Assembly: GCF_023184515.1 (NCBI RefSeq)
Contig: NZ_JAAHBP010000009.1
Coordinates: forward strand, 310,001-374,000
DNA: 64,000 nt
DNA from: Streptomyces sp. D2-8
GTDB taxonomy: Bacteria; Actinomycetota; Actinomycetes; Streptomycetales; Streptomycetaceae
Direction: 5' to 3'
Shown: piece after piece, positions 1 to 9,019 of the stretch
Position numbering within the stretch: the stretch's first letter is position 1
Layout of the letters: each line of letters opens with the position of its first letter
The notes under the pieces: model-generated
The model's database searches: none
What the model was told of the DNA's origin: nothing
What the model saw: only the letters and a program-made list of their open reading frames with translations
Program-made: the position numbers and the translations under genes

Positions 1-1
1 G

Positions 2-22
2 GCCCGCACCCGGCGAGCGGGC
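2..22 (-). terminator. possible terminator hairpin after the APC permease
   Basis: The arms GCCCGC and GCGGGC pair around a 9-nt loop just downstream of the permease stop on the minus strand. There is no T run, which is usual for Streptomyces. The stem is short, so confidence is low. Confidence 0.3.
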
Positions 23-46
23 AGGCACCCGGCGGGCAGCAGACGC

Positions 47-1564
47 CTACGGCATGCCGCCACCACCCGCGCTCGGCTGTTCCTCTCCCGCTTCGCGGCG
101 CCCGAGGCGGCTGTGGGTGCGGCCGTAGAGGAAGTAGACGAGGAAGCCGGCGGCCATCCAGATGCCGAACCGCACCCACGTCTCGGCGGGAAGGTTGATC
201 ATCAGCCACAGGGAGGCGCAGATCGACAGGATCGGGATGACCGGCACCCATGGAGTGCGGAAGGACCGGGGCAGGTCGGGGCGGGTCCTGCGGAGGATGA
301 TCACGCCGATGGCGACGACCACGAAGGCGAACAGCGTGCCGATGTTCACCAGCGCGGCGAGCTCCGTCAGCGGCGTGAACCCGGCGAGGACCGCGATGAT
401 CACGCCGAGCAGGATGGTCGGCCGGTGCGGCGTCCTGAACCGCGGGTGGACGCGCGAGAAGAACCGCGGCAGCAGCCCGTCACGGCTCATCGCGAAGAAC
501 ACCCGGGTCTGCCCGAGGAGCAGGATCATGCACACCGTCGTCAGGCCGACCGCGGCGCCGAAGCTGATGAAGCCCGCGAACCACGGATGCCCGGTGGCCT
601 TGAACGCGTCGGCGAGCGGGGCGTCGACGGACAGCTCGCTGTAGTGCTGCATGCCGGTGACGACGATCGAGACGAGGACGTACAGCGCCGTGCAGATCAC
701 GAGGGAGCCGAGGATGCCGCGCGGCATGTCGCGCTGCGGGTTCTTCGTCTCCTCCGCGGCCGTGGCCACGACGTCGAAGCCGATGAAGGCGAAGAACACG
801 ACCGAGGCGGCGGTGAAGATGCCCATCACGCCGAAGTTGGAGGGCGCCCAGCCGAACATCAGCTGGATCAGCGGGGAGTCGAGACTGGCCCCGGCCTCGA
901 CAGGCTTCTCCTTGGGGATGAACGGGTCGTAGTTGTCAGTGTTGATGAGGAACGCGCCCGCGATGATCACGACGAGGACGACCGTCACCTTGATGGCGAC
1001 GACGATCGACGTGATCCGCGCGGACAGCTTCATGCCGACCACGAGGATGCCGGTCAGGACGAGGACGAGCGCGGCGGCGAGGATGTCGAAGCCGAAGGCG
1101 TCGGCGCCCTCGCGGCTGCCGAGGGCCGTCGGCATGGCCCAGCCCGCGTTGTCCATGAGCGACTGGATGTAGCCGGACCAGCCGACGGCCACCACCGCCG
1201 TACCGAGTGCGAACTCCAGCACCAGGTCCCAGCCGATGATCCAGGCGGGCAGTTCGCCGAGGGAGGCGTAGGAGAACGTGTAGGCGGACCCCGCGACCGG
1301 GACCGTGGACGCGAACTCGGCGTAACAGAGGGCGGCCAGGGCGCACGCGACGCCGGCCGCCACGAACGCCAGAGCCGTCGCGGGCCCGGCGTTGTCCTTG
1401 GCGACAGTGCCGGTGAGCACGAAGATGCCGGTACCGATGATCACGCCGACGCCGAAGACGGTCAGATCCAGCGCGGACAAGGACTTCTTGAGCGCGTGTT
1501 CTGGCTCCTCGGTGTCGAGGATGGACTGCTCCACCTTCTTCGTCCGGAAGAGGGTACTGCTCAC
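47..1564 (-). CDS. APC-family cationic amino-acid permease
   Basis: This is an integral membrane amino-acid transporter of the amino acid-polyamine-organocation superfamily, closest to the cationic amino-acid transporter group. The N-terminal region holds the family signature GVGVIIGTGIFVLTG, followed by about a dozen hydrophobic segments, and it has the usual length of just over 500 residues. I chose the GTG at 1564 (MSSTLFRTKK...) because GGGAGG lies 6 nt upstream; an in-frame ATG at 1615 has no comparable site. The gene is monocistronic, with a strong hairpin separating it from dxs upstream. The exact substrate cannot be read from sequence. In S. coelicolor I recall a similar permease beside dxs. 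Confidence 0.9.
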   Translation of the reverse strand: MSSTLFRTKKVEQSILDTEEPEHALKKSLSALDLTVFGVGVIIGTGIFVLTGTVAKDNAGPATALAFVAAGVACALAALCYAEFASTVPVAGSAYTFSYASLGELPAWIIGWDLVLEFALGTAVVAVGWSGYIQSLMDNAGWAMPTALGSREGADAFGFDILAAALVLVLTGILVVGMKLSARITSIVVAIKVTVVLVVIIAGAFLINTDNYDPFIPKEKPVEAGASLDSPLIQLMFGWAPSNFGVMGIFTAASVVFFAFIGFDVVATAAEETKNPQRDMPRGILGSLVICTALYVLVSIVVTGMQHYSELSVDAPLADAFKATGHPWFAGFISFGAAVGLTTVCMILLLGQTRVFFAMSRDGLLPRFFSRVHPRFRTPHRPTILLGVIIAVLAGFTPLTELAALVNIGTLFAFVVVAIGVIILRRTRPDLPRSFRTPWVPVIPILSICASLWLMINLPAETWVRFGIWMAAGFLVYFLYGRTHSRLGRREAGEEQPSAGGGGMP

Positions 1565-1647
1565 GGAATACCTCCCACGCTTGTCGTCCTCGACATGATC
1601 GAGAGGTGGCACCATCCGTATGCCCCGGCACGGACGAAATCACGCCA

Positions 1648-1690
1648 ATGGGCCGGTTACACCACCCTCATGGTGGGGAAACCGGCCCAT
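1648..1690 (-). terminator. strong hairpin downstream of dxs
   Basis: Perfect 11-bp arms (ATGGGCCGGTT and AACCGGCCCAT) enclose a second inner stem (CACCA/TGGTG). It lies 30 nt past the dxs stop codon and before the permease start, so it is best read as the dxs terminator. Confidence 0.7.
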
Positions 1691-1719
1691 CTCGCACCCG
1701 TTCAGCCGTGTCGGCCGCG

Positions 1720-3651
1720 TCAGTCGCGGGCGCTCTCCACGGCGTCCACGGCATCCGTGGCGCTGCGCTCGTAGCGCCCGTCCAGCTTGGCGACCAGGCC
1801 GGTCACCTGCCGGGCGATGTCCGGCGCGGTGAGACCGATCTCGGCGAGGACCTCCGCACGGGAGGCGTGGTCGAGGAAGCGCGGCGGGATGCCGAAGTCA
1901 CGCAGCGGCACGTCGACGCCCGCGTCGCGCAGCGCCTGGGCGATCGCCGAACCGACGCCGCCGACACGGCTGTTGTCCTCGACGGTGACGACCACGCGGT
2001 GCTGCTCGGCGAGCGGGGCCATGGCCTCGTCGACGGGCTTGACCCAGCGCGGGTCGACGACGGTCGTGGAGATGCCCTGCCTGTCGAGCAGGTCGGCGAT
2101 CTCCAGGCACATCGGCGCGAGGGCGCCGACGGAGACCAGCAGGACGTCCGGCCGGTCGGTGCCGGGCTCGCGCAGCACGTCCATGCCGCCGACCCGGCGC
2201 ACGGCCGGCACGGCGGGGCCGACGGCACCCTTGGAGAAGCGGACCACGGTCGGCGCGTCGTCGACGGCGACGGCCTCGCGCAGCTGGGCGCGGACCTGGT
2301 CGGCGTCGCGCGGCGCGGCCAGCCGCAGGCCGGGCACGACCTGCAGGATCGACATGTCCCACATGCCGTTGTGGGAGGCCCCGTCGGTGCCGGTGACACC
2401 GGCCCGGTCGAGCACGAAGGTGACGCCGCACTTGTGCAGGGCCACGTCCATCAGCACCTGGTCGAAGGCGCGGTTGAGGAAGGTGGCGTACACGGCGAAC
2501 ACCGGGTGCACACCGCCCGTGGCCAGGCCGGCCGCGGAGACGGCGCCGTGCTGCTCGGCGATGCCGACGTCGTAGACCCGCTTGGGGAAGCGCTTGGCGA
2601 ACTTGTCCAGGCCCACCGGCTGGAGCATGGCGGCCGTGATGGCGACGATGTCCTCGCGCTCCTCGCCGAGCTTGACCATCTCCTCGCCGAAGACAGAGGT
2701 CCAGTCGGCGCCGGAGCTGGCGATCGGCAGGCCCGTGTCGGGGTGGATCTTGCCGACGGCGTGGAAGCGGTCCGCCTCGTCCTGGAGGGCGGGCTGGTAG
2801 CCGCGGCCCTTCTCGGTGAGGCAGTGCACGATGACCGGCCCGCCGAACCGCTTGGCCTTGGCGAGCGCGGACTCCAGGGCCTCCAGGTCGTGTCCGTCGA
2901 TCGGCCCGACGTACTTCAGGCCGAGGTCCTCGAACATGCCCTGCGGGGCGATGAAGTCCTTGAGCCCCTTCTTGGCGCCGTGCAGGGTGTCGTAGAGCGG
3001 CCGTCCGACGACGGGCGTGCGCTCCAGGACCTCCTTGGTGCGGGCGAGGAAGCGCTCGTAGCCGTCGGTGGTGCGCAGGGTCGCCAGGTGGTTGGCGAGG
3101 CCGCCGATGGTCGGCGCGTACGACCGCTCGTTGTCGTTGACGACGATGACGAGCGGGCGGTCCTTGGCGTCGGCGATGTTGTTCAGCGCCTCCCAGGCCA
3201 TGCCGCCGGTCAGCGCGCCGTCCCCGATCACGGCCACGACGTGGTCGTCGCGCTCCAGGATCTGGTTGGCCTTGGCGATGCCGTCGGCCCAGCCGAGGAC
3301 GGTCGAGGCGTGCGAGTTCTCGATGACGTCGTGCTCGGACTCGGCCTGCGAGGGGTAGCCGGACAGGCCGCCCTTCATCTTCAGCTTCGAGAAGTCCTGG
3401 CGGCCGGTGAGCAGCTTGTGGACGTAGGACTGGTGGCCGGTGTCCCAGAGCACCTTGTCCCTGGGCGAGTCGAAGACCCGGTGCAGGGCGATGGTGAGCT
3501 CCACCACGCCGAGGTTGGGGCCGAGGTGACCGCCGGTCTTGGAGACCGCTTCGACAAGGAAGCTCCGGATCTCCTCCGCCAGCTGGTTCAGCTCCTCCAG
3601 GTTGAGCCGGTCCAGATCGCGCGGTCCCCTGATACGGGTCAGCAGCGGCAC
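1720..3651 (-). CDS. dxs: 1-deoxy-D-xylulose-5-phosphate synthase
   Basis: This cytoplasmic thiamine-diphosphate enzyme condenses pyruvate with glyceraldehyde 3-phosphate, the first step of the MEP isoprenoid pathway. The 643 residues match the family length. Visible motifs are GGHLGPNLGVVELTIALH near the N-terminus, the thiamine-diphosphate motif GDGALTGGMAWEALNN at about residue 140, and the transketolase-like central domain with VYDVGIAEQHGAVSAAGLA. The GTG start at 3651 has AAGGAGG about 5 nt upstream. Streptomycetes often carry more than one dxs copy, so this may not be the only one in the genome. It sits between the xylFGH operon and the permease, with terminator-like hairpins on both sides, so it is probably transcribed alone. 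Confidence 0.96.
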   Translation of the reverse strand: MPLLTRIRGPRDLDRLNLEELNQLAEEIRSFLVEAVSKTGGHLGPNLGVVELTIALHRVFDSPRDKVLWDTGHQSYVHKLLTGRQDFSKLKMKGGLSGYPSQAESEHDVIENSHASTVLGWADGIAKANQILERDDHVVAVIGDGALTGGMAWEALNNIADAKDRPLVIVVNDNERSYAPTIGGLANHLATLRTTDGYERFLARTKEVLERTPVVGRPLYDTLHGAKKGLKDFIAPQGMFEDLGLKYVGPIDGHDLEALESALAKAKRFGGPVIVHCLTEKGRGYQPALQDEADRFHAVGKIHPDTGLPIASSGADWTSVFGEEMVKLGEEREDIVAITAAMLQPVGLDKFAKRFPKRVYDVGIAEQHGAVSAAGLATGGVHPVFAVYATFLNRAFDQVLMDVALHKCGVTFVLDRAGVTGTDGASHNGMWDMSILQVVPGLRLAAPRDADQVRAQLREAVAVDDAPTVVRFSKGAVGPAVPAVRRVGGMDVLREPGTDRPDVLLVSVGALAPMCLEIADLLDRQGISTTVVDPRWVKPVDEAMAPLAEQHRVVVTVEDNSRVGGVGSAIAQALRDAGVDVPLRDFGIPPRFLDHASRAEVLAEIGLTAPDIARQVTGLVAKLDGRYERSATDAVDAVESARD

Positions 3652-3785
3652 CCGTGCCTCCTTGCAGTAGAGCTGTTGCCGGGCTTGTCGAGTCTAATGT
3701 TCCGCCGCGGCGGAAGGTGTCCGGGCGGTGCGTCGTGCGTCACCCGATCTGCCGTACCCAGCACGGCCCGCTCTACGACGCGGCT

Positions 3786-3815
3786 GTGCCCGGCACCGCC
3801 ATGGGTGCCGGGCAC
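3786..3815 (-). terminator. terminator of the xylFGH operon
   Basis: A perfect 12-bp stem (GTGCCCGGCACC and GGTGCCGGGCAC) with a 6-nt loop begins 27 nt after the xylH stop. It is placed as expected for the end of the minus-strand operon and also insulates dxs. Confidence 0.75.
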
Positions 3816-3841
3816 AGGCTCAGGGAACGGAGTCGGCGGTG

Positions 3842-5134
3842 TTACGCGCGACCCGCCGTCCGCTGCGTCTTGCGGGTGACGGAGTCGATGACCACGGTCG
3901 CCAGCAGCACGCCACCGGTGATCATGTACTGGACCGGCGCGCCGGTGCCCTGGAGGGCCAGGCCGTACTGGATCGCCGTGATCACCATGACACCGAGCAG
4001 GGCGTTCCAGATGCGGCCCCGGCCGCCGAAGAGGCTGGTGCCGCCGATGACGGCCGCCGCGATGACGTTCATCAGCAGGTCGCCGGCGCCGGCGCTCTGG
4101 TTGGCGGCCGCGATCTTGGAGGCCCAGAACAGGCCGCCGACCGCGGCGAACAGGCCCGCGAGGGCGAACACCGACACACGGACGGCGACGACGTTGATGC
4201 CCGCGCGGCGGGACGCCTCGACGCTGCCACCGAGCGCGAACACCTTGCGGCCGTACGGGGTACGGCGCACCAGGAAGTCCATGGCGACCAGGACGACGAG
4301 GAACAGCAGCAGGGCCAGGGGCAGGCCCTTGTACTGGTTGAACATGATCGCGGCGGCGTAGGCGACGACGGCCAGCAGACCGGTGCGCAGCAGAACGTCG
4401 CTCAGCGGCCGGGACGGGACTCCGGCGGCCTCCCGGCGGCGGCTGTCGAGGAAGGCGGAGACGAAGTAGACCGCGACGGCGAGCGTCGCCAGGCCGTACG
4501 CTGCGGCGACGTCGGAGAAGTAGTACGTGGTCAGCTGCCCGATCACGCCCTCGCTGTCGATGTTGATCGTGCCGTTCTGGCCCAGCATCTGGAGCATGAA
4601 ACCGTTCCAGAACAACAGCCCCGCGAGGGTGACCGCGAAGGCCGGTGCCCCGATTCTCGCGAAGAAGAATCCGTGCAGGGCGCCGATCGCCGCACCTCCG
4701 ACGACGGCGATCAGCAGGGCGAGCCATTCGTTCACGCCGTGGGTGACGGAGAGTACGGCGAAGACGGCACCGGAGACACCGCTGACCGAGCCGACCGACA
4801 GGTCGATCTCCCCGAGGAGCAGCACGAAGATGATGCCGACGGACATCATGCCGGTCGCGACCATGGCGACGGAGATGTCGTTGAGGTTCTTCGCGGACAG
4901 GAACGCCGAGTTCAGGCTCTGGAACGTGACGCAGATGACGACCAGGCCGACGACGACCGGGATCGAACCCAGGTCACCGCCGCGGATCTTGCGCTTGAAC
5001 TCGGTGAGGTAGCCGGCGAAGCCCTGCTCCCGGACGAGCAGCCGGGGGTCGACGGCGGTGTCGGAGCCGGGGGCGGCCTCGGGGTTCTCCACGACGTGCC
5101 CGTCGGTGGGCGTGGAGGTCTTGTCGATGCTCAC
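3842..5134 (-). CDS. xylH: xylose-type ABC transporter permease
   Basis: This is the membrane subunit of a CUT2 (ribose/xylose/galactose class) importer. It is hydrophobic throughout and carries the family segment LLGEIDLSVGSVSGVSGA and the C-terminal AAVIGGTSLFGGRGRIWNALLG typical of XylH/RbsC permeases. I chose the GTG at 5134, which overlaps the TGA of xylG in GTGA; this coupling fixes the start at 430 residues. Together with xylG and xylF it forms an operon matching S. coelicolor xylFGH (SCO6009-6011 as I recall), which imports xylose. A paralogous set lies at about 31-34 kb. Confidence 0.9.
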   Translation of the reverse strand: MSIDKTSTPTDGHVVENPEAAPGSDTAVDPRLLVREQGFAGYLTEFKRKIRGGDLGSIPVVVGLVVICVTFQSLNSAFLSAKNLNDISVAMVATGMMSVGIIFVLLLGEIDLSVGSVSGVSGAVFAVLSVTHGVNEWLALLIAVVGGAAIGALHGFFFARIGAPAFAVTLAGLLFWNGFMLQMLGQNGTINIDSEGVIGQLTTYYFSDVAAAYGLATLAVAVYFVSAFLDSRRREAAGVPSRPLSDVLLRTGLLAVVAYAAAIMFNQYKGLPLALLLFLVVLVAMDFLVRRTPYGRKVFALGGSVEASRRAGINVVAVRVSVFALAGLFAAVGGLFWASKIAAANQSAGAGDLLMNVIAAAVIGGTSLFGGRGRIWNALLGVMVITAIQYGLALQGTGAPVQYMITGGVLLATVVIDSVTRKTQRTAGRA

Positions 5135-5913
5135 TTCTGAGCCTCCCCGTTGGTGCGCGCCGCACGGCGGGTCACGGCGTTGTCCGTGGCACCGGTGATG
5201 GCGGAGATGATCTCTTCCTGTGAGGTCGACTTGACCTCGAAGACACCGTTGTTGCACCCGAGGCGCAGCACGGCGACCTTGTCCGCGACCGCCTTCACGT
5301 CGGCCATGTTGTGGCTGATGAGCACCACGGCGTGGCCGCGCTCACGGAGCCGCTCGACCAGGTCGAGGACCTGTGCGGTCTGCTCCACGCCGAGCGCCGC
5401 GGTCGGCTCGTCGAGGATGACCAGCTTCGGCTCGCCGAGCATGGAGCGGGCGATGGCCACGGTCTGGCGCTGACCGCCGGAGAGCGAGGCGATCGGGATG
5501 CGGACGCTGGGGATGCGGATCGACAGCGTGTCGAGCAGTTCGCGCGAGCGGCGCTCCATCTCGACCTCGTCGAGGATGCCGCGGCGGCGCAGTTCCCGGC
5601 CCAGGAACAGGTTGCCGACGACGTCGATGTTGTCGCACAGCGCGAGGTCCTGGTAGACGGTCGCGATGCCCAGGTTCTGGGCGTCGTGCGGCTTGTTGAT
5701 CGATACGGCCTTGCCCTCCCACTCGATGACACCGTCATCGATGGGGTGCACGCCGGCGATCGTCTTGACCAGCGTGGACTTTCCGGCGCCGTTGTCGCCG
5801 ACCAGGGCGACCACTTCACCGGCATGGACCTCAAGCTCTACGTCGGTGAGCGCCTGGACGGCACCGAATCGCTTGGAGACCCCGCGCAACGCCAGCACGG
5901 GCGTAGCGGACAC
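5131..5913 (-). CDS. xylG: xylose-type ABC transporter ATP-binding subunit
   Basis: This ATPase energises the CUT2 importer. Walker A (VGDNGAGKST), signature (LSGGQRQ) and Walker B (KLVILDEPTAAL) are all intact. At about 260 residues it has one nucleotide-binding domain, whereas enterobacterial XylG/RbsA proteins are about 500 residues with two; single-domain forms are normal in Streptomyces. GAAGGAG lies directly against an ATG at 5922, leaving no spacing, but 9 nt before a GTG at 5913, so I prefer 5913 (MSATPVLALRG). It is coupled to xylH by a 4-nt overlap and separated from xylF by a gap that holds a long hairpin. Confidence 0.9.
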   Translation of the reverse strand: MSATPVLALRGVSKRFGAVQALTDVELEVHAGEVVALVGDNGAGKSTLVKTIAGVHPIDDGVIEWEGKAVSINKPHDAQNLGIATVYQDLALCDNIDVVGNLFLGRELRRRGILDEVEMERRSRELLDTLSIRIPSVRIPIASLSGGQRQTVAIARSMLGEPKLVILDEPTAALGVEQTAQVLDLVERLRERGHAVVLISHNMADVKAVADKVAVLRLGCNNGVFEVKSTSQEEIISAITGATDNAVTRRAARTNGEAQK

Positions 5914-6036
5914 GTGAATCATCTCCTTCGCCGCCTGACCCGGCGGAAGGTAGTGCAGAAGAGTTGGGGGTTTCCGTCCGGCGCCCCGCCTAGCTTGCGG
6001 GGCTGGTGTGTGCGGGGCGCCGGAGGAGCTGTGCGT

Positions 6037-6072
6037 GGTCGTCCCGCAGGCCTGGTGACCTGCGGGACGACC
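6037..6072 (-). promoter_or_regulatory. intercistronic hairpin between xylF and xylG
   Basis: Perfect 14-bp arms (GGTCGTCCCGCAGG and CCTGCGGGACGACC) with an 8-nt loop start 11 nt after the xylF stop and end well before xylG. Hairpins at this place, between binding-protein and membrane genes of sugar importers, commonly protect the upstream mRNA or partly terminate transcription, keeping the binding protein in excess. Confidence 0.7.
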
Positions 6073-6082
6073 GCGGGACCGC

Positions 6083-7204
6083 TTACTCGAGGCCGAGCTT
6101 GTCGCAGGCCGCCTTGAACTTGGCGGTGCAGATCTCGTTGACGGTGTAGACGCCGTCCTTGATGACGGTGTCCTTGATGTTGTCCTGGGTCAGCGAGACG
6201 ACCGGGACGAGGACGGAGGGGACGCCCTTGGTGGTGGGGCTGTCGACCTTGTCCTTGGCGACGGAGTCGAGCGACTCGCCGTGGGCCAGCGCGACGGCCA
6301 TCTTCGCGGCGGCCTCGGCCTCGGGGGCGTACGGCTTGTAGACGCTCATGTACTGCTCACCGGCGACGATGCGCTGCACACCGGCGAGTTCGGCGTCCTG
6401 GCCGGTCACGGGCGGCAGCTTGTCGAAGCCTCCGGCCTTGAGCGCGGTGATGATACCGCCGGCCATGCCGTCGTTGGCGGAGTAGACGCCGACGATCTTG
6501 CCCTTGCCGAGGGCGGAGATGGCGCCCTCCATGTTCTTGTTGGCGTTCTCCGGCTTCCACTCCTTGGTGTCGTACTCCTTGCCGATCTTCACCTTGCCGT
6601 CGAGGACGGAGTGGGCGCCCTTCTTGAACAGGGCGGCGTTCGGGTCGGTGATCGACCCGTTCATCATGACGATCTGGCCGTCCTCGGCCTTGTCGCCCAG
6701 GGCCTTGAGCAGGGCCTCGCCCTGGGTCTTTCCGACCTGCTCGTTGTCGAACGAGGTGTAGGCGTCGATCGGGCCCTCGGCCAGGCGGTCGTAGGCGACG
6801 ACCGGGATGCCGGCGTCCTTGGCCTTCTTCACCGAGTTGGCGATCGCCTTGGCGTCCACAGCGTCCACGATGAGCACGTCCACCTTGTTGGTGATCATGG
6901 TCTCGACCTGCTGGTTCTGAACCGTGGCGTCCTGCTTGGCGTTGGCGTAGACGACCTCGCCCTTGTTGTTCGTCAGCTCCTTGATCTGCTTCTCGATCAG
7001 GACCCGGTCGAACTTCTCGTAACGTGCGGTCTGGTTCTCGGGAAGCAGGAGACCGACCTTGATGTCGTCGCCCTTCTTGGCGGCGGCGTCCGACGAGGAG
7101 TCGCTACCGCCGTCGGCCTCCTTGGCACTGCCACAGGCGGCGAGGGAAACGGCCATCGCGGTGGCGGCAACGGCAACGGCGGCACGGCGCATACGCGTGT
7201 TCAC
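6083..7204 (-). CDS. xylF: xylose-type ABC transporter substrate-binding lipoprotein
   Basis: This secreted, lipid-anchored sugar-binding protein of the periplasmic-binding-protein I fold delivers sugar to XylGH. From the GTG at 7204 (GGAGG 9 nt upstream) it begins MNTRMRRAAVAVAATAMAVS and continues LAACGS, a basic stretch, a hydrophobic core and a lipobox ending at Cys. A Ser/Asp linker follows. The mature part has GLLLPENQTARYEKFD, VVAYDRLAEGPIDAYTSFDN and PPVTGQDAELAGVQRI, characteristic of XylF. Length is 373 residues. It is the first gene of the xylFGH operon, and the ROK regulator lies immediately upstream in the same direction. Confidence 0.92.
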   Translation of the reverse strand: MNTRMRRAAVAVAATAMAVSLAACGSAKEADGGSDSSSDAAAKKGDDIKVGLLLPENQTARYEKFDRVLIEKQIKELTNNKGEVVYANAKQDATVQNQQVETMITNKVDVLIVDAVDAKAIANSVKKAKDAGIPVVAYDRLAEGPIDAYTSFDNEQVGKTQGEALLKALGDKAEDGQIVMMNGSITDPNAALFKKGAHSVLDGKVKIGKEYDTKEWKPENANKNMEGAISALGKGKIVGVYSANDGMAGGIITALKAGGFDKLPPVTGQDAELAGVQRIVAGEQYMSVYKPYAPEAEAAAKMAVALAHGESLDSVAKDKVDSPTTKGVPSVLVPVVSLTQDNIKDTVIKDGVYTVNEICTAKFKAACDKLGLE

Positions 7205-7302
7205 TTCTAGAAACCTCCCTGACGAGGCCGCGACGTTGCGGCCGAGGTGGCTGGAAGTCAACTCGGCCACACGTGCGACGTCAAGAAGTAAATCCTTAAC
7301 GA

Positions 7303-7320
7303 GATGGCAACGGTGCCATC
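7303..7320. promoter_or_regulatory. near-perfect 18-bp palindrome upstream of xylF
   Basis: GATGGCA and TGCCATC flank ACGG, so 16 of 18 positions are symmetric. It lies 7 nt past the ROK regulator stop and about 100 nt upstream of the xylF start, which fits an operator for xylF. Which regulator binds it is unknown; it could also be a short terminator of the ROK gene. Confidence 0.4.
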
Positions 7321-7326
7321 CGTTCT

Positions 7327-8538
7327 CTAAGTGAAGGCAGGGGTGACTGCCTGCAGTGCGCCTGGAGCAGTCCCATCCAAAAGGGTCGAATCACCCATCT
7401 CGCTGAGGGCGAGAGCGAGTGCTCCGAGCACTTCCGCGCGGCCGCCGAGGGCGCCGGGAAGGACGGACAACTGGCGCGCCGCACTGGGGATGGCGTAGCG
7501 GCCGACGGACTCCCGGATCGGCCCGAGTACCAGCTCACCGGCCTCGGCGAGATCACCGCCGAGGACCACGCGGCTCGGGTTCAGCAGGTTGCAGAGATTG
7601 GCCACTCCACTGCCGATGTGGCGGCCGACGTCGGCGATCACCCGACGACAGCCCGGATCTCCGTCCCTGGCGAGCCGTACGACGCCTTCCATGGTCAGGT
7701 CGGTGCCGTGACTGGACTGGAGCAGCGGGAGCACGTAGCGCGCGGCCGCGAAGGTCTCCAGGCAGCCGCGGTTGCCGCAGCGGCAGACCGGGCCGGATTC
7801 ATCGAGTGTAATATGTCCGATTTCTCCGGCGGTGCCGCCGGGGCCTCGGTAGATCTTTCCGTTGATCACCAGGCCTGCGCCGACGCCGCTGGCGACCTTG
7901 ATGTAGGCCAGGTCGCGGACGCCCCGTCCGCTGCCCCAGACCATCTCGCCGAGGGCGCCGAGGTTGGCGTCGTTGTCCACGTGCACGGGGACGCCGAGGC
8001 GGCCGCGCAGCTCCTCGGCGGGCTTGGTGCCGGTCCAGCCGGGGAGGATGGCGGTCGAGCCGAGGGTGCCGGACTCGACGTCGATGGGGCCGGGGACGCC
8101 GAGGCCGACGCCGGTGATCTTGGCACGGTCGACGCCGGTGGCTTCGATCAGGCGGGTGACCAGCTGTTCCGCGCGGTCGAAGCCCTGGGTGGACGATGCG
8201 TCCACATCCAGGGGCTCGGACTCCTCGGCGAGGACCTGGTGGGCGAGGTTGCCGATGGCGACGCGGAGGTGGGTGTGGCCGAAGTCGACGCCGATGACGA
8301 TGCCGGCGTCGCCGCTCAGCGACACGCTGCGGGCCCTGCGGCCGCCGGCGGAGGTCGGTGTGACCTCGACGGTGCCGCCGTCCTTCAACTCCCGGACGAT
8401 GTTGGAGACCGTCGCCGCGGACAGACCCGTCGTCCGCGCGATCTCGGCCTGGGTGAGGGAGCCCGCCAGACGAACGGCACGTACGACCCGCTCCAGGTTG
8501 GCTCGGTGCAGCGACGACTGCGACCCCGGAGTCTCCAC
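7327..8538 (-). CDS. rok7B7: ROK-family transcriptional regulator (Rok7B7-like)
   Basis: An N-terminal winged helix-turn-helix (about residues 20-70, LTQAEIARTTGLSAATVSNIVRELK) precedes a ROK sugar-kinase-like domain. That domain has the nucleotide-binding segment VIGVDFGHTHLRVAIG, a central GVPGPIDVESG, and the zinc-binding cysteine cluster CRCGNRGCLE. The start at GTG 8538 (METPGSQSSLHRANLE) has AGGAGG 5 nt upstream. The protein is 403 residues. It lies directly upstream of xylF on the same strand, the arrangement of rok7B7 (SCO6008) in S. coelicolor, reported to control xylose transport and to affect carbon catabolite repression and antibiotic production. Orthology here is inferred from context and sequence character. 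Confidence 0.88.
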   Translation of the reverse strand: METPGSQSSLHRANLERVVRAVRLAGSLTQAEIARTTGLSAATVSNIVRELKDGGTVEVTPTSAGGRRARSVSLSGDAGIVIGVDFGHTHLRVAIGNLAHQVLAEESEPLDVDASSTQGFDRAEQLVTRLIEATGVDRAKITGVGLGVPGPIDVESGTLGSTAILPGWTGTKPAEELRGRLGVPVHVDNDANLGALGEMVWGSGRGVRDLAYIKVASGVGAGLVINGKIYRGPGGTAGEIGHITLDESGPVCRCGNRGCLETFAAARYVLPLLQSSHGTDLTMEGVVRLARDGDPGCRRVIADVGRHIGSGVANLCNLLNPSRVVLGGDLAEAGELVLGPIRESVGRYAIPSAARQLSVLPGALGGRAEVLGALALALSEMGDSTLLDGTAPGALQAVTPAFT

Positions 8539-9019
8539 GACGACCTCCTGCGCACGGGGCCGCTTCGATGAGACCCCGTCTATGTCCAACTAGTGAACTC
8601 TAAGCTGAGCCGTTCGGGTTGCCTCCCGTCAAGAGGTTGAACTGATTCCGGGGGGTATGCGGGTGGTTGCGGAGGGCTACGTGGTAGTTCGCGCTTTCTG
8701 TCTCGGGGTGCCTGCTGCGGCCTGCGGGGGGGTGTGGTGGGGGTGCGCGCCTTCGCCTTCCCGCCGGGGGTGGGTCGGGGCCGCGCCGGGGGTGTCCGTC
8801 CTCGGAACGGCGCGATGGGGTGAGATACCGGCTCACTCGCGTTGACGCGCCGACCGCTGCGGGCGGACACCCCCCGACACGGCCCCTTCCGTCGTACGGC
8901 GGGTGCCGGTCCGCTTGGCTGCGGGCATGCGTGCCGCTAGGGGCGGCACGGGTGGGCGCAGCGGCACCCCGCTCCGCCGGGCTGCGCGACGGCCCGGCGG
9001 TGGCTGCGCAGGCCAGGGG
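8539..9019. other. 481-bp gene-free region between the ROK regulator and ngcG
   Basis: It should contain the ROK promoter (right side of the gene, minus strand) and the end of the ngc transcript. No convincing ORF is present. At about 8720-8790 the plus strand is a run of closely spaced G tracts of three to seven bases. No clear -10/-35 pair could be settled. Confidence 0.5.
8956..8987 (-). terminator. possible terminator of the ngcEFG operon
   Basis: The arms GCGCAGC and GCTGCGC, with further G-C pairing inside, begin about 30 nt after the ngcG stop codon on the minus strand. Confidence 0.45.

Noticed and set aside
7325..8604. Shared CTCTAAG words before xylF and before the ROK gene as a common operator
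   Set aside because: The copy near xylF includes the ROK stop codon, the flanks differ, and seven bases are too few.
8720..8790. G-quadruplex element in the ROK/ngcG gap
   Set aside because: G runs are frequent by chance at this GC content, and no link to a promoter could be shown. It is mentioned only as content of the gap.
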